A stretch of 64,000 bases of DNA from Plumapathes pennacea (lineage: Eukaryota > Cnidaria > Anthozoa > Antipatharia > Myriopathidae). The position numbers and the translations under genes are program-made. Shown here piece by piece: positions 1 through 12,099 of this stretch. Location of the stretch: assembly GCA_964036295.1 (NCBI GenBank), contig OZ038471.1, positions 6,322,001-6,386,000 of the forward strand, written 5' to 3'. The notes beneath the pieces are model-generated. The model saw nothing but the letters and a program-made list of their open reading frames with translations. It did not search any database and was not told the origin of the DNA. The stretch's first letter is position 1; every line of letters begins with the position of its first letter.

Positions 1-167
1 GGTGTTTGTGACAACCAATATTCTTGTTCTGTGATAAATACATCACAGCACTCTTCTGAGAGGAGGTATGGAATTTCCATACCCTGAAAAAAAAAGCAGT
101 CAACATGCTATTTTAAAAAAAAATAACGTAAGTAATATAGTAATATGATACTATGCACATTCTGGTT

Positions 168-395
168 AGCCTGCATAGCTGGTGGTCTCATTCAATACGG
201 TTGAACGGTGTTCACGGGCATCATTTTGTACTGATGGCAGATGTGAGACTGAGTTCGAGTGACAAAATTATGGGGCGGGGTCTCCCGCCCCGTAATTTTG
301 TCACTCAACCTCAGTCTCCCATCCGCCATCAGTACAAAATGGCGCCCGTGAACACCCTTCAACCGCATCGAATGAGACCGCCAGCTACGCAGGCT
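168..395. mobile_element. Fold-back MITE
   Basis: The two arms are near-perfect inverted copies meeting near 285. The left arm starts AGCCTGCATAGCTGGTGGTC and the right arm ends with its complement. The ends resemble short sequences at about 38906-38931 and 59824-59846 upstream of two TPR genes. No coding function is seen, and the overlapping open frames on both strands are a by-product of the palindrome. Confidence 0.75.
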
Positions 396-516
396 ACATT
401 CTGGTTGGCTAAATAACCTTGTAAGATGAGAGTACAGTTTATTACACACTGACATGATACGTGATGTATTATATTGACTAATTATCTTCAAAAAAGTAAT
501 ATATATAACATATTCC

Positions 517-600
517 AGTGTAATATAGCCTCATCTAAACATGTGAGAAGTTGGGAGAACACAAGAGTAGCATAGGGAAACCACAAGGCTGCCAGTGAGT
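517..600. repeat. Partial MITE (same family as 8163-8307)
   Basis: The sequence from GTGTAATATAGCCTCATC onward matches the left arm of the palindrome at 8163-8307, including the GAAGTTGGGAGAACA stretch. The second arm is mostly missing here. Confidence 0.6.
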
Positions 601-719
601 CTATATTACAGAGGAATGAGTTATATAATTCTTAATATTTTATGGTTTTGTTTATAAACTTGGATGTTGACAGTAATAGCATGTGTATTGGAGCAAGTGT
701 ATTGTTTAGTAATACTCAC

Positions 720-3700
720 GAGTCGTTTTGGGTAAAAGACTTCTATCTTCCATGGTATCTCAATATCCACCTGGAGAGTGGATCTTGACTTGGAGTGGAC
801 CTGAGTCAACTGACTTTCATCCACTGCAATAAAGAAGCAAACAAAAAAAACAACAACAAAAAAACAAAACAACAAAAATCCACACCATGATTTAGTTATT
901 GTGACTTGGTCAGTACTGTAAATGCAAAAAAATAACAAACCTGAGTCAAATGCTGTCTTGATGGAATCAAAGACTTTTGTGACTTGCCGACTCAACATCT
1001 GAAGACAAAAAAAAAAAACAAAGATCATTCTCCAAAGATATTGATAGTGTCCATTCAAGTATTTTCCCTTGGTATTCGATTTAACCATACAGTACCTTGT
1101 CAACCCTTGGAACCTGCACAACACTTGGCCTGACAAACGACACAAGCTCCCCACCAGCCACACCCAGGAATTGCTTCAGCTCGTCAGAGTTCCGTAATAC
1201 AGGCTTCGAGACAAGACTCTGAATAGAAAGCAATGACAATAAGTCACAAACAAACTGTAATATTTTTACAGATGCATTGTAGTTGGAGACACATGCATAG
1301 TTTCAAGAGCTTATATTATTATATAGACACGAGTGTTTTACTGGAAAATATACCGTGCGTAAAATCTATATGAAACTACATCCGGGACCCGAGTGGCGTA
1401 TTTTCCATATCCTCACTAGTGAGGATATCGTTTGCATCATTTCCCGCTTTTGCACGGTTGTTTGTGCAATTTCTCGTAAAACACTCGTGTCTAATATAAT
1501 AAAAAGAAAATTTCACTGTGGCTTGAAGTATGGATTTTATTTTCTCGTGGTAAAAACAATATTTTGCTCACTCGCGAAGCGCTCAATCGTAAAATATTGT
1601 TTTTACCACGAGAAAATAAAATTCATATCTTCATGCTGCCATGTAATATCCTCTATATATTTTTTATGAGAGGATCATACTGAGTAGTCTTGTTGTACAT
1701 CCCACACATTTCTGTATTGAAGGTTGTTTAGACCAGAGGCACACTTCATAGAAAAATAATTATGACAACACTCACAACAACATAATATTCCAATAGAGTC
1801 CGACGGCCTTCTACTACCCCTGGTTCCAGTCGAGTAAAATGAAGGCTGTACTTTCTGTTCGGCTTCAGGACATCTAAAGACAGATATATATTATTTATTT
1901 AGTATGGAAATAAATGCACTATCTTGTACACTGTATGTAATTCAGAAAACAACTTGAAAGTTTAGTGCAGCCTTCTATGGTTCAGTACTACCCCTGGGCC
2001 CGGTTTTTCAAAGGCGATTAAGCTAATCCAGGATTAACGAAATTCTTTCTCTCGACCTCTCTGCCAATAAACTGCTGGCTTTTGTTCGAAGATGGATTAG
2101 AAAGCTTGTTCCAATTTAAAACGTTATCAAGAAAGTCGTTGTGGATGAAACTTTCAGGTTTTCAGGCTAAAAAATGACAAGAAAGTTTAGACCTAATCCA
2201 GGATTAGCCTAATCGTGCTTTGAAAAACCTGGCCCTGATTTCTGAAGTTGCAGACTTTTGCTTCTTTTCTTTATTTTTTAGGGAGGGGGAATTAACCTTT
2301 AGAACCTATGTCAAGGAATAATTAATGAAATAAGAAATTGCTTGAGGGCAAACACCCATGGCAGGTGTTGATACTTGAATTAAAAAAAAAAAAGAGATTG
2401 CAGTGTACTGACCATACTCAGTGTACTGTACAGTTAGGTCAAGAAATCAACAATATTTACTAAAACATTGTACACAAAACTGGAGTTACATGACTTGTAC
2501 AGCTGTCACTATGAGTAAAAGTAAGAGAATAATTTATATCAAATTTAGCTATAATAAATTTTATTTATGTAAATTTATTCCTTATCTGAATGTTTGACAG
2601 CAGGTGTCAAATCTTATATGCCATTTTATAGTTAAATATAAACAGGTGAATTAAGAAAGATAAAAAAATTTAGGTTTCAACCTTTTTTAGATTGTACTAA
2701 TAAAGGCAAATGTCCCACCAATCATCAATTATCTTCCACACTATTTTCTTACTCCAGCTAATACATATTCTGTACAGTATAACTCCCTGATCATTTTTTT
2801 ACTGTGTACTAACTTTCATACACTTAATAAATTTCCACTGGTTTGCCGTGGTGTGTACTCTTATTTACCACAATTTACGTCATCACACAGTCAAAATGTT
2901 GTGGACTCACGAGGCGCTTTGCCGAGTGAGTCCACAACAAATTTTGACCATGTGATGACGTAAATCGTGGTAAATAAGAGTCCACACCACGGCAAACCAG
3001 TGGAAATTTGTTTTTTACCACAATATTTAGAAATATACAAGAAAATTTTGTTGTATTTCGCTGCAAAGCGTGACACGCTGGCGTCAGCTAGCGTCATATC
3101 ATTGTCTGGACTTTTATTTACCACGGTTAATCGACCAATCAGAGTGTGAGAAACTAGTGTGTTGTGGTAAAAAATACTATTGCAAGACAATATCTTATTT
3201 AATGGCAGGAAAGGTAATAAAAAATTTGGAATCTTTCCATTTTTACCTTTCATTTCTTCTTTGTAAATACCAGTGCAAAGACGATGATGCAGTTCCATAA
3301 ACTCTCTGTAGCGACGCTTGATCTTCCTCTTAACAAACACTGTCCTGAATTGTGACTCATCTTGCTCTGGGGCTGGTGGGGATTTCCCATCATCTATCTC
3401 ATTCTTCTTTGGATCCTCGGCTTTAGATTCTTCTATTGCAGCTTCATAAACCTCTGGCCAGATTCTGATGTCATACTAAGTGAGAATGTTCAACTTCAAT
3501 TTTCTCCTTTTTAGTTTCTTACCAGAAATATGTCATACAGCATGGAGAACTTGGCGTTTGATAGCTATCTTATATAGAACTGATTAAACTGTCAATAATT
3601 GATGTATCAGAATTATTCTCACTTTATTATAATAAATAGACACGAGTGTTTTACTGGAAAATATACCGTGCGTAAAATCCATACGAAACGACATCTGGGA

Positions 3701-6700
3701 CCCGAGTGGCATATTTTCCATATCCTCACTAGTGAGGATATTGTTGGAATCATTTCTCACTTTTGTACGGTTGTTTGTGCAATATCTCGTAAAACACTCG
3801 TGTCTAATATAATAAAAAGAAAATTACATGGCGGCTTGAAGATATGGATTTTATTTTCTCGTGGTTAAAACAATATTTTACTCACTCGTGAAGCGCTCAT
3901 TCGTAAAATATTGTTTTTACCACTCGAAAATAAAATTCATATCTTCGCACCGCCGTGTAATATCCTCTATACATCACTCATACATTTTCCTCAATCTTGG
4001 CATGATCTTTAATACTGTGCTGTATGTGAAGTAAGATCTTACTAAAATCTTGGCCAAGATTCTCAACCTAGGAAAAATATATAATTATTTTATGTACACT
4101 GTGGAAAGAATTTGTAGGTTGGCCATCTATTCCTGTACTGTAGAATATTGTCTGAGCAACCTATCAGAAACCAAGTACTGCATCCTAAACTGTATGAAAT
4201 ACTCCAATACATTATCCCTTTAAGTTCTCTTTCAGTTTCCGAATTACAGTTTCTGAACTACAGCTTTTCAAATTCAGAAATTGAAAGAGAACTGAGAGGG
4301 TGAAAGGATTAATCAAAAGCATCATACCGTACCTCAATCAAGTACAAAGTGTACTTGCTTCTTCCTGGTTCCCACACACTTTCATTAGCTGTTTCTGTGC
4401 TGGGGATGGTAATCAGCTTGCTGGGGTGAATCCTGATCACTCTTTCCAGGGCTCCATCTACGCTGTCAGCCTCAGTCATGCCAGAGCATCCATATACAAT
4501 CTCCTCCCTCGTGGGATTGGTATCTTCTGGTGACCCATAATATGTTTCTACATCACTCTCTGAGGACTGCAAGACCAAAGCATCACTCCTTGAGAATCTT
4601 CTCACAGTTTGCCCAGCTTCAATGCCTAAAATGTGCCCAGTCTCAGATCCACCAACAACTGCATTGTCCTGACTTGTGGATGATGGTGCACTCTGTAGAC
4701 TAGACTGGGAGGCCATGCTTGTCTCGCTTGATTTGGTGCTTCCAGTGCTGTTGCTGATGAAGGGCGGCTTAAGGTTTGAGACAAACTTCCGGCCAGCACT
4801 CAGGATGCTTTCTGCAAAGAAAGACTCAGGATCACTTCCAGACTCCTTATTCTTCCATGCTTTCTGGGGACGATCTTGGTTGCTCTTTGCTACCTGAAGC
4901 TCTCCAGACTGCTCTTTTATGTCCTCCAAGACAGGAGTCTCCTGAGATCTTTTACTGCTCCTTCCTGTACCCTCACTCCAGGAAGGCTGAGCTTCGCTTG
5001 GTCCACAAAGCGGAAAACTCAGCACTTCTGCAGCTGGGTGCTGGAACTGCCGACCATAGCTCTCTTCAAATCCAGCTTGCTTGGTGATGCTTCGCCTTTT
5101 TCTTGGGTATCCAACATGGTTTCCTGCACTTGCTTGAAACAACATGCTGAATGTGTCTCTCACATCGCTCCCATCATCTTCATATGCCTCCATTGCTTCT
5201 TCAGCATCCTCACTTTCGTCATCGGTGGATACAGATTTGAAGCTTTCTGAGCTGCTGTAAAAGCTACAGAATGGGGAGCCATAAAACCCTGGCCCAGAAT
5301 TTAGAGAGCTTAAGGTTCTAGATCTGTCATGATTTTTAATGGAGGCATCTGGTTCAGACAACTTGGTTCCTGATTGCAAGTTGCATGGCACACTGATGGA
5401 TCGTTTCACTTTGTCATGAGATCTTTTATGATTCACTTTTTCAGAATCTTTATCGTGAAGCTGAGGTAATGAGAAGCTTTTGCTTCTTAGTCTGCTAAGG
5501 TTACCCTCATCTCCCCTGGAATCTGGGCAAACGTCTACACTTTCTTGCAAATAGCCACAACAGGCCAATGTTTTGATGTTTTGGCCGAGATCTGATTTCC
5601 CATTCCTGGAGTTGTTGTCCTCTTGGGACTGCAGTTTCTTCCTCATCTTCTCAAAGCTTCCAGTATTAAAGGTGTCATTCTTCGGTGATGGACACACATG
5701 CCATGATGATGATAAACTGGATGATCTTGAAAGCTCTTCCAGAGAAGAAGGTGGAATGACCTCAGTGGACCAAGCTTTACTGTCCATATTTTTGAGTTTG
5801 GGCTCGTTTTCTTGCTTACTATTTTCCATGGAAATAACAAGAAATGATTCTGAATGCTCCTTGCACATTCCATCATCTGGAGAATGCCTGTATAGATTTA
5901 CGTTAGTCAGGGGAGTCATCTTTTCTTGAGATGATCCTTGCACATTCTCATCTTCAACAGCTGTTTCTGTTCCTAATTTGCCATCTTCAGCATCCACACT
6001 TGTCACCTTGGTTTCCCTGGACAGATCTGCATAGCTTTCTGCCACTGCAGACTGAACAGAATCAATTTTTTTGACATCACGATTTGTTATATCCTTTGTT
6101 GACTGTTTCCCATCTGCTTGGTCTTTCCCATCAACAGAATCAGGAGCCGATATCTTGACACTATCCTGTGAGATTTCATTTGGGGTGAGGAGATCTGTCA
6201 GTGCTTCATTAATCCAATCTGGATCAGTAAGCAACTTTGAAACCAAAGGCTGCATAACCTCCACAGCCACAATCTCACGCAGAATAAAGAACCCAGCATT
6301 GCAGGCGAAGCTATCTTTGGGAACCAAAGCATGGAGAAGTGAATTCACCACATTTCTCAAGTAGCTCAATTCTTGGGCTTGTCCTGTCAACGCTGGATGT
6401 TTTGTACGCAGCTGAGACTCATAAGTCTGGAATAGCAGCTGCGCCGGCGAAATCTTCAACCTGAGTTTGGGATCTTTTGCTTTGACGACCCTTAAAGATT
6501 TATTGAATCGATCCAAATGTGCGTGATACGTCAACACGGTTTGCTCAATCAAATAGTAAATGTCAACTTGGCAGGCACGCCTGTAAAGTTCAACTGATAA
6601 CATCTCAAGGACTCGGCGGCTCTCTTCGACAAAGCTTTCCCCTCTCGCGACATCGTTGTACCACACCAGAATGAAATCCCTGACGATGTTGTCGATAAGC

Positions 6701-6996
6701 CTTCTGATACTGTCCTCTAGAGGTTTGGGGATTTCGTCGAGCCTGCTGTAGCCGTCTACTGCGGTGTAAGACGTAAAGGACATCCTATCCAAGCGGTGGG
6801 GGGTTCCGCAGCCGAAACGTTCAAATGTTTTGAAGACCTGTTCGAAGTACCAGTCCGTGTCCCAGCCATTTCTAACGAAGGCGTGTGTGAGCCAGAAACT
6901 TGCACCAATGCATAGCGCAAATAATAAGAACGCTCCCCAAGAGAAACCAAGACAGGACACTGCGATAAACGCGAGGAAAATCTCCAACCAGCCCAT
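720..6996 (-). CDS. SNX19-like: Sorting nexin 19-like protein, 5' part (PXA + PX), gene runs off left edge
   Basis: Seven exons can be joined on the minus strand with GT-AG borders and consistent phases: 6996-4333, 4067-3984, 3475-3271, 1873-1776, 1218-1096, 998-941 and 823-720. Exon 1 encodes two N-terminal hydrophobic helices (from MGWLEIFLAF), then a PXA domain (roughly residues 60-290) and a long Ser-rich acidic linker. The following exons encode a PX domain, recognised by KRRYREFMELHHRL, RLEPGVVEGRRTLLEYY and the SDELKQFLGV end. PX domains bind phosphoinositides, and SNX19-type proteins sit on ER/endosomal membranes. The Nexin_C domain expected after the PX domain is not in the window. 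The open frame extends upstream to about 7080 without an ATG; 6996 is the first in-frame ATG and has a good context (CAAGATGG). The exon 7 donor leads left, but I found no further exon in 1-620. Assignment to SNX19 rather than SNX13/14/25 rests on domain order and is less sure than the SNX-PXA class. Confidence 0.85.
1322..1664. mobile_element. Composite MITE, copy 1, in SNX19-like intron
   Basis: It begins GACACGAGTGTTTTACTGG and contains the inverted CGTAAAACACTCGTGTC. A second palindrome follows, built on CGTGGTAAAAACAATATTTT and its complement. The same composite recurs at 3637-3966, in another intron of the same gene. Confidence 0.65.
1996..2235. mobile_element. MITE with GGGCC...TTTTTCAAAG termini
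   Basis: Terminal inverted repeats run GGGCCCGGTTTTTCAAAGG at the left and CTTTGAAAAACCTGGCCC at the right. Just inside them is an inverted AATCCAGGATTA element. Weaker relatives of the interior are seen near 8840-8895 and 15750-15840. Confidence 0.65.
2829..3009. mobile_element. Near-perfect 181-bp palindromic MITE
   Basis: The arms AAATTTCCACTGGTTTGCCG and its complement close on a centre near 2919. It lies in the intron between the third and fourth recognised SNX19-like exons. The right side is followed by further TTTTTACCACAATA-type inverted sequence up to about 3180, so this may be a nested insertion. Confidence 0.75.
3637..3966. mobile_element. Composite MITE, copy 2, in SNX19-like intron
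   Basis: Second copy of the element at 1322-1664, with the same order of motifs (GACACGAGTGTTTTACTGG, then ACACTCGTGTC, then the TGGTTAAAACAATATTTTAC palindrome) and a modest number of substitutions. Confidence 0.65.
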
Positions 6997-7139
6997 CTTG
7001 CCAGATGCAATTACGCCATGTTTTCTTTCCCAGTTTGGCAACCAAGCCTCCGGTGGGAGTCTCGACACTGACTCGGGGAATCATCGGGAATGACCGGTAA
7101 ACAATCGGAAAGGAACGACTCTCTGTGTTCCTGACAGAA
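6997..7139. promoter_or_regulatory. Probable bidirectional promoter between SNX19-like and tetraspan genes
   Basis: Only 143 bp separate the two divergent start codons (6996 minus, 7140 plus). I see no TATA box. The left part is open reading frame upstream of the minus-strand ATG and may be 5' UTR. Shared control is inferred from spacing alone. Confidence 0.5.
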
Positions 7140-10100
7140 ATGGCTGATAATTCTTATGCGTCGAAGTCAGTCCGTCCCATAGCGGCCGTACACCTTATCT
7201 CTGGTCTGATAAGCGTTGCGATTGGAGTTTTTACGAGTTGGAATCAAGATCACACAGTTATAACCGAACTGAAACCCAATGGATTGCCTCTGTGGGGTGG
7301 AATATTAGTAAGTCGCGCTTCAGTTTTGTTTAGTCGCTGGTGACATAGGCAAACACTCTCGTTTTGCCCTTGATCTCTGGGTTTGCTGTATGATTATGAC
7401 CATTTTCTTTGGAAGCTTTGAGAGACTAGACCTCTGAGCAAATACAAAGCTTGTTTAATTCTTATTTTTGATCGAACGTGAGATTAATTATTCCACTCAC
7501 TTTCGGATATGAATTTGTCGTCTGCTGTGCAAGCTTGTGTCGTTTGTATAAACTGAATGCAAAGTTTGTCGACCTTGCTGTATACATGTATATAATTTTC
7601 GCACAAGTGTTTATTGGGAGATCAAGATTGTAATTATTGATCGATACATGTAACTACCCAAAGGCAGATAAATGTACATTATGTCTGGGTAATGGTTCGA
7701 ATTTCTGTATCACAGTCCAGAATTCGGTTTATCTTGGTTTATCTTTTTCCTCAAAAGAATAGATTTTCTTGGAGCAGGTCGACAAAAACCGCGATGCGGA
7801 GAATAAAATACAGTCCAAGAAAATGAATGTACAATTTCCTGGAGGTAGAAAACGAAATACTCACATTAGTATACCCAATGTGATATCGTGACATTAGGTC
7901 CACTCCTACTTGTCGGAAGTCCTCGTCACATTAATCTGAGTATCAGGCTTTCATTTGGAATTTTTTGGGATTTTTCTTTTGTTTTCTTTCTTTTTTTTTT
8001 TTTTTTTTTTTTTTGCCTGATACTCAGGTTATTGTTCACATTGATGCTAACATTACATTATTTATGTATTTATGTTCTTCCTATTTGAGGGCCACAAGTA
8101 CATTTATTTATATATATATTTATGTATTAATTATATTTAAGAAATAATATAATGCGTCACCATGTAATATAGCCTCATCTAAACATGCAGGAAGTTGGGA
8201 GAACATGAGAGTAGCGCAAGGAAATTACCGCGAGGCCACCGAGTGGTTTCCGGCGCTACTCGAGTGTTCTCCCAACTTCCCACATGTTTAGATGAGGCTA
8301 TATTACACGGGAACATGTTATATATTTCTTTTATAAAATAATTAGTCAAGTAAAAAACATTGCGTATCACGTCTGCGTGTAATAATACTGTCATCTAACA
8401 TGGTTATTTAGTCAATCAGGGCGTGTGTAGTATCATAGTTATTTTATAAAAATAATTATGTTATATTCCCCAGTTCATTTTGACAGGATGTATGGGCATC
8501 CTTAGTACAAGAGGTCCCAAGAAATACTTGGTAAGCTCACCACTTGATTGGCTAGTTTTACTACCGTGATATTTAATTATATTGCAGAGATGTTTTATCC
8601 AGGCCTGTTTCCAGCTGGCGCCAGCCAATTATTATGCTGGGCCACTCTAATAAGTTATTTTTATCTGACTGTTTCAAAACTATTTGGCATAGGGGCAAAA
8701 CTTTCACGTCAAAGCGTGTTTGATTCGCATGAAAATGAAAATGTAATTTATGTAAAAGTGATCTTCATCGTCGGACTTGTATGATTACCATTCTTTATGG
8801 AGAACTTGGTATTATATACATCTATATGGTTCTGACCATGGTTAAAAATGACAAAAAGTTAGACCTACAATAAACCAGGTTTAGCCTAACTGACTGCTTT
8901 GAACAGAGGGACAGAAAAAAGGTTGGCACAAATCATTATCAAAATGCCCTTAGAGCCAGCTATGGCATTAATATAACCTGCTTTTAGTTTAAGTCTACAA
9001 CCTTTTTTGACATTTTTATTATGCTTTGCAGATATATGGGTTCATGATTCTATGTGCCATGTGTGTGATAGTCGCATTTGTCATGTACCGCGTTTTGCTG
9101 CCATTGCTTCTGTCTGGTGGCAAGGATATCCCATGGAATTTGTGCATTGGGTCTTACATGGCCTTGGTGGCAATCATCTGTATAATTAGTATGAAAGGAA
9201 TGTACCTCTGCCTCAAGGCCACTTTGATGTATAATAACTGCTGTCAAAAATCACCACCAAGACGGGGAGTGGTAAGTAATCTCTCAAGCAAGGACCTACT
9301 AAAAGTGCAAAACCCCATTTCTTACGACACTGAATTTCTCTTTTTTTGCTCAGAGTTGTGTGTGCCTTCAACAGCATTCAAAACTTATGCATTACATTTC
9401 AAAGTTTTAATGCGCACTAACCCCGTACGAATGATCAAATGGTGAATGATAGATAATGATGGCTATCATTTGACTATCATAGAAAGCATGATCAAACAGG
9501 AAAAACTCTTGCAACACGCCAGACAGAATTGACATCTACTGTGCTTGCGTCCCTTGCTGACCGATCTTGTTTACGTCATCAGCGTCGTCGCCATTCTTCA
9601 GTGGAGTTGACATCATCAGTATCAAGATCAACAACTGTTGTAGATGAGGGAAGGGATGGGCATAGGCAAGCGCGGAGGGTAAGGAAGTATTGTATAGAAG
9701 TTTCTACTCTGGGAAGTGAGGATGGGGACCTCTAACAGGCTTACCATCTTGATTGGAATTGGAATATGTGGGATCTACAGTGCTATTACGAGTGCAAGAG
9801 AATGTAAATTGTTTCAGTTTGTTGCACTTGCAAATTTTTACGTTTGATCACCTAACTGCGTTTGCGCTTGCTTTGCACGTGTGAACAAGGTTGGCGCTTC
9901 TAGAAAATGTATATACTTTGTTTTGAGGGTTGCGTTGAACGGAAAGAACGCGCACTTCCATGAAACCATACAGCGCCAAAATAATCACGGAGGCTGTAGC
10001 AAACACCAACCAGAAGTAATTTGGTCTTACTTTGCAGAAGAGGCCAATCAGCAGTAAGAGAAAACGTTATCGCCACGTGCTTGCTTGCGTTACCAGCTCG

Positions 10101-10608
10101 TAATCGGGTTTTATCGTTTTGTTCCTGTTTGACCAAATATTGCTAAACTTGTTTGGACCAATTCAAAAGCGTAGCAAACGCAAAACCGAAGCAATAACAT
10201 GATTACTTTCGACAAAGTGAACTGAAAACGGCTTTACAGACTGATGTGTCCGAAAACCGGGTACAACAAAATGCGTTAGTTCAAATTCATCGCGATGTTG
10301 TCATTTCCGCGTAGGTAAGTTCTCCACGCAATTCCACGTCTCCACCGACGTCATCAGGCCCCAGAAGTCACCGCCAACCCAGACCGGTAGGATCACACAC
10401 TCGCTCACACAACAGAAGAGAGCGAGAAAGGTCACCGCGCCATTCCCAGTCTCACCAGACTCCAGCACATCAAACGCCAGTCAGGATTGACGAACGACCC
10501 CCTCCCCCTCCCTACCAGACGATGAAACTGCCACACCTTCCCGCGTACCACGAGGTCGTAAGAAGTCCTCCGCCACCGCCTTATACGGAAAAAGAGGAAG
10601 ACACGTAG
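7140..10608 (+). CDS. MS4A/CD20-like four-helix membrane protein with two PPxY motifs
   Basis: Five exons joined by phase-0 GT-AG introns give about 304 residues: 7140-7307, 8474-8530, 9032-9271, 9523-9678 and 10315-10608. Exon 1 holds helix 1 (AAVHLISGLISVAIGVF) and the start of helix 2. Exon 2 continues helix 2 with FILTGCMGIL. Exon 3 carries two more helices (YGFMILCAMCVIVAFVM and SYMALVAIICIISM). Exons 4 and 5 form a Ser/Arg-rich cytoplasmic tail containing two PPPPPY motifs, in DERPPPPPYQ and SPPPPPYTEKEEDT at the very end. PPxY binds WW domains, for example NEDD4-type ubiquitin ligases or YAP. The tetraspan layout and the WGGILFILTG-type helix 2 resemble MS4A/TMEM176 proteins. A substrate or ligand cannot be given. 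Exon choice is by frame and splice-signal fit, without transcript support. Confidence 0.72.
7985..8014. repeat. Poly-T tract
   Basis: A run of thymines, broken once near its start, in the first intron of the tetraspan gene. Confidence 0.8.
8163..8307. mobile_element. Palindromic MITE in tetraspan intron 1
   Basis: The left arm GTAATATAGCCTCATCTAAA and the right arm TTTAGATGAGGCTATATTAC are inverted copies, with further pairing of GAAGTTGGGAGAACA and GTTCTCCCAACTTC. A related one-armed piece lies at 517-600. Confidence 0.75.
9960..10240. mobile_element. Diverged copy of the TA-flanked MITE family, in tetraspan intron 4
   Basis: The interior and right part align with the elements at 36298, 51205 and 63035. 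The shared stretch is GGACCAATTCAAAAGCGTAG followed by AACGCAAAACCGAAGCAATA and GATTACTTTCGACA. The left terminal repeat is not recognisable. Confidence 0.5.
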
Positions 10609-10965
10609 AGGTAGTAAGCGTGAAGTGTTGCTGTGATGTCGAGCTGGAGCTTCGTTCTAAATGTGGGTTGCAGGATGTGCACATAAAAAGATGTTACGAA
10701 CTTGCATCAAGTGTTAGCCTCTATGCGACCGTATGCGCATTAGAGCAGAGCGTCTATCATCTACTGTATCATGCGGCAGATGAGAGTAAAAGCTATAGAG
10801 TCGTGTAGTATAGAGTGCGAAAAGCACTGATAGAATTCTCTTACGAACTTCGTTACGTACGAACCCAACGAAATATACGAATAATATATTATTTTGTAGA
10901 AATTTATAGGATAAGACTAATTTTTTCAACAGTTGAAATTCTGTTAGGTGCTATAATGCTGCTGC

Positions 10966-11007
<42 letters not shown>

Positions 11008-11685
11008 ACAATATTGATCATATTCGCATAGGTAGTAGGCATAACCTTGAAAATTGTAATTTAGGTGTGTGCATACACTGGAAAAAGAACTGGACCTCTT
11101 TCGTAGTATAGGATTAGGTTGGAAGTCTGGGCACGTTGTTGAAATGGAAGAGATGATGCCCACAAGAATTTTACCAACTTTGTAAATTGTAGGTGCATGT
11201 AGATTAGAAAATTTGAGAATTTGAATGACAAAGGCGAGATTATCCCGAATGGACAATCCAGTTTTCCCTCTGAGCGGGAACCACAGTCGATTTTGGAATT
11301 GGTACTATTACACTATGAAGGAACGAATTTAAATTATTGTACCCAGAGAACCTTCTTAGATGCGATGCTGTAAATGCTTCAATCTTGTCGGTTGTTTATT
11401 TGTTAATAATGTAAATATTCCCAAAAGAATTACATGTATAATATGTATGATATATGGCCTCAAAGAGTCGTGAGCAAATAAAATTCGTTGCATCATGTAT
11501 ATTGTAATGCTCTAATAAAGCTCCCGGGGTGCCGCTTATTTTAAATTCACCTTGTATAGAGGGCGGGCTATGTTTCACTATGGAATATTTTGTGCTTCGT
11601 GCTAGCCCACTTTGAAAATATTCTCTGTATGTTCGCATTTCTGCTATTATTTGATAATCTACGTATTTCAATGTCTTGCGGCAGG
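10609..11685. other. Intergenic region, tetraspan 3' UTR and beyond
   Basis: This holds the likely 3' UTR of the tetraspan gene (AATAAA at about 11476) and a microsatellite. I see no convincing coding exon. Confidence 0.5.
10961..11007. repeat. (CTG/TTG)n microsatellite
   Basis: A run of CTG units followed by a long run of TTG units. It creates Leu-rich and Thr-rich open frames that I treat as artefacts. Confidence 0.9.
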
Positions 11686-11688
11686 CTA

Positions 11689-11934
11689 CAATCAGTGACA
11701 AAAGTCTTGGGACACTCTCAAGATTTCAGTAAATTCTCTACTATTTCAGTTGAAAACTACCCCCCTTCCCCCCGTTCAATGTTGATCTGGCGTTAACCTA
11801 TTTTTCCAAGGTTTCGCAACATTGTACAGGGGGAGGGGGGGGGCAGGGAAGCGTTCTTCGGCGTTTATAACGCTTAATTATTGACCTGTCTAAAATATGT
11901 CAATTGTTTTCCCAAGAACTTTTGTCACTGATTG
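11689..11934. mobile_element. Tc1/mariner-type MITE with TA flanks
   Basis: Inverted repeats CAATCAGTGACAAAAGT...CTTGGGA at the left and TCCCAAG...ACTTTTGTCACTGATTG at the right are each flanked by TA, the duplication made by Tc1/mariner transposases. The interior has a G-run near 11830-11849 and no coding capacity. Confidence 0.75.
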
Positions 11935-12099
11935 TAGTTTCGTTTCTGTCCGGTCCCGCCGCCTCTAGTTCCGGCCTCCACCCTCTTTTTGTCTGTAGCG
12001 TTGAACCGCAGCTGAATTTGTGAACAAAAAGCACCCTCAAGTACAAGCCCATGCACCAACATGATGTTAAAATGTTACGTGATGTTAATTCTTTTTACG

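Noticed and set aside
153-491. Overlapping open frames on both strands near the left edge
   Set aside because: They are mirror images produced by the fold-back MITE at 168-395.
6872-7084. ATG at 7084 on the minus strand as the SNX19-like start
   Set aside because: It is in another frame from the PXA exon and gives only 70 residues without recognisable domain.
10815-11256. Leu-rich and Thr-rich frames near 11 kb
   Set aside because: Created by the TTG microsatellite.
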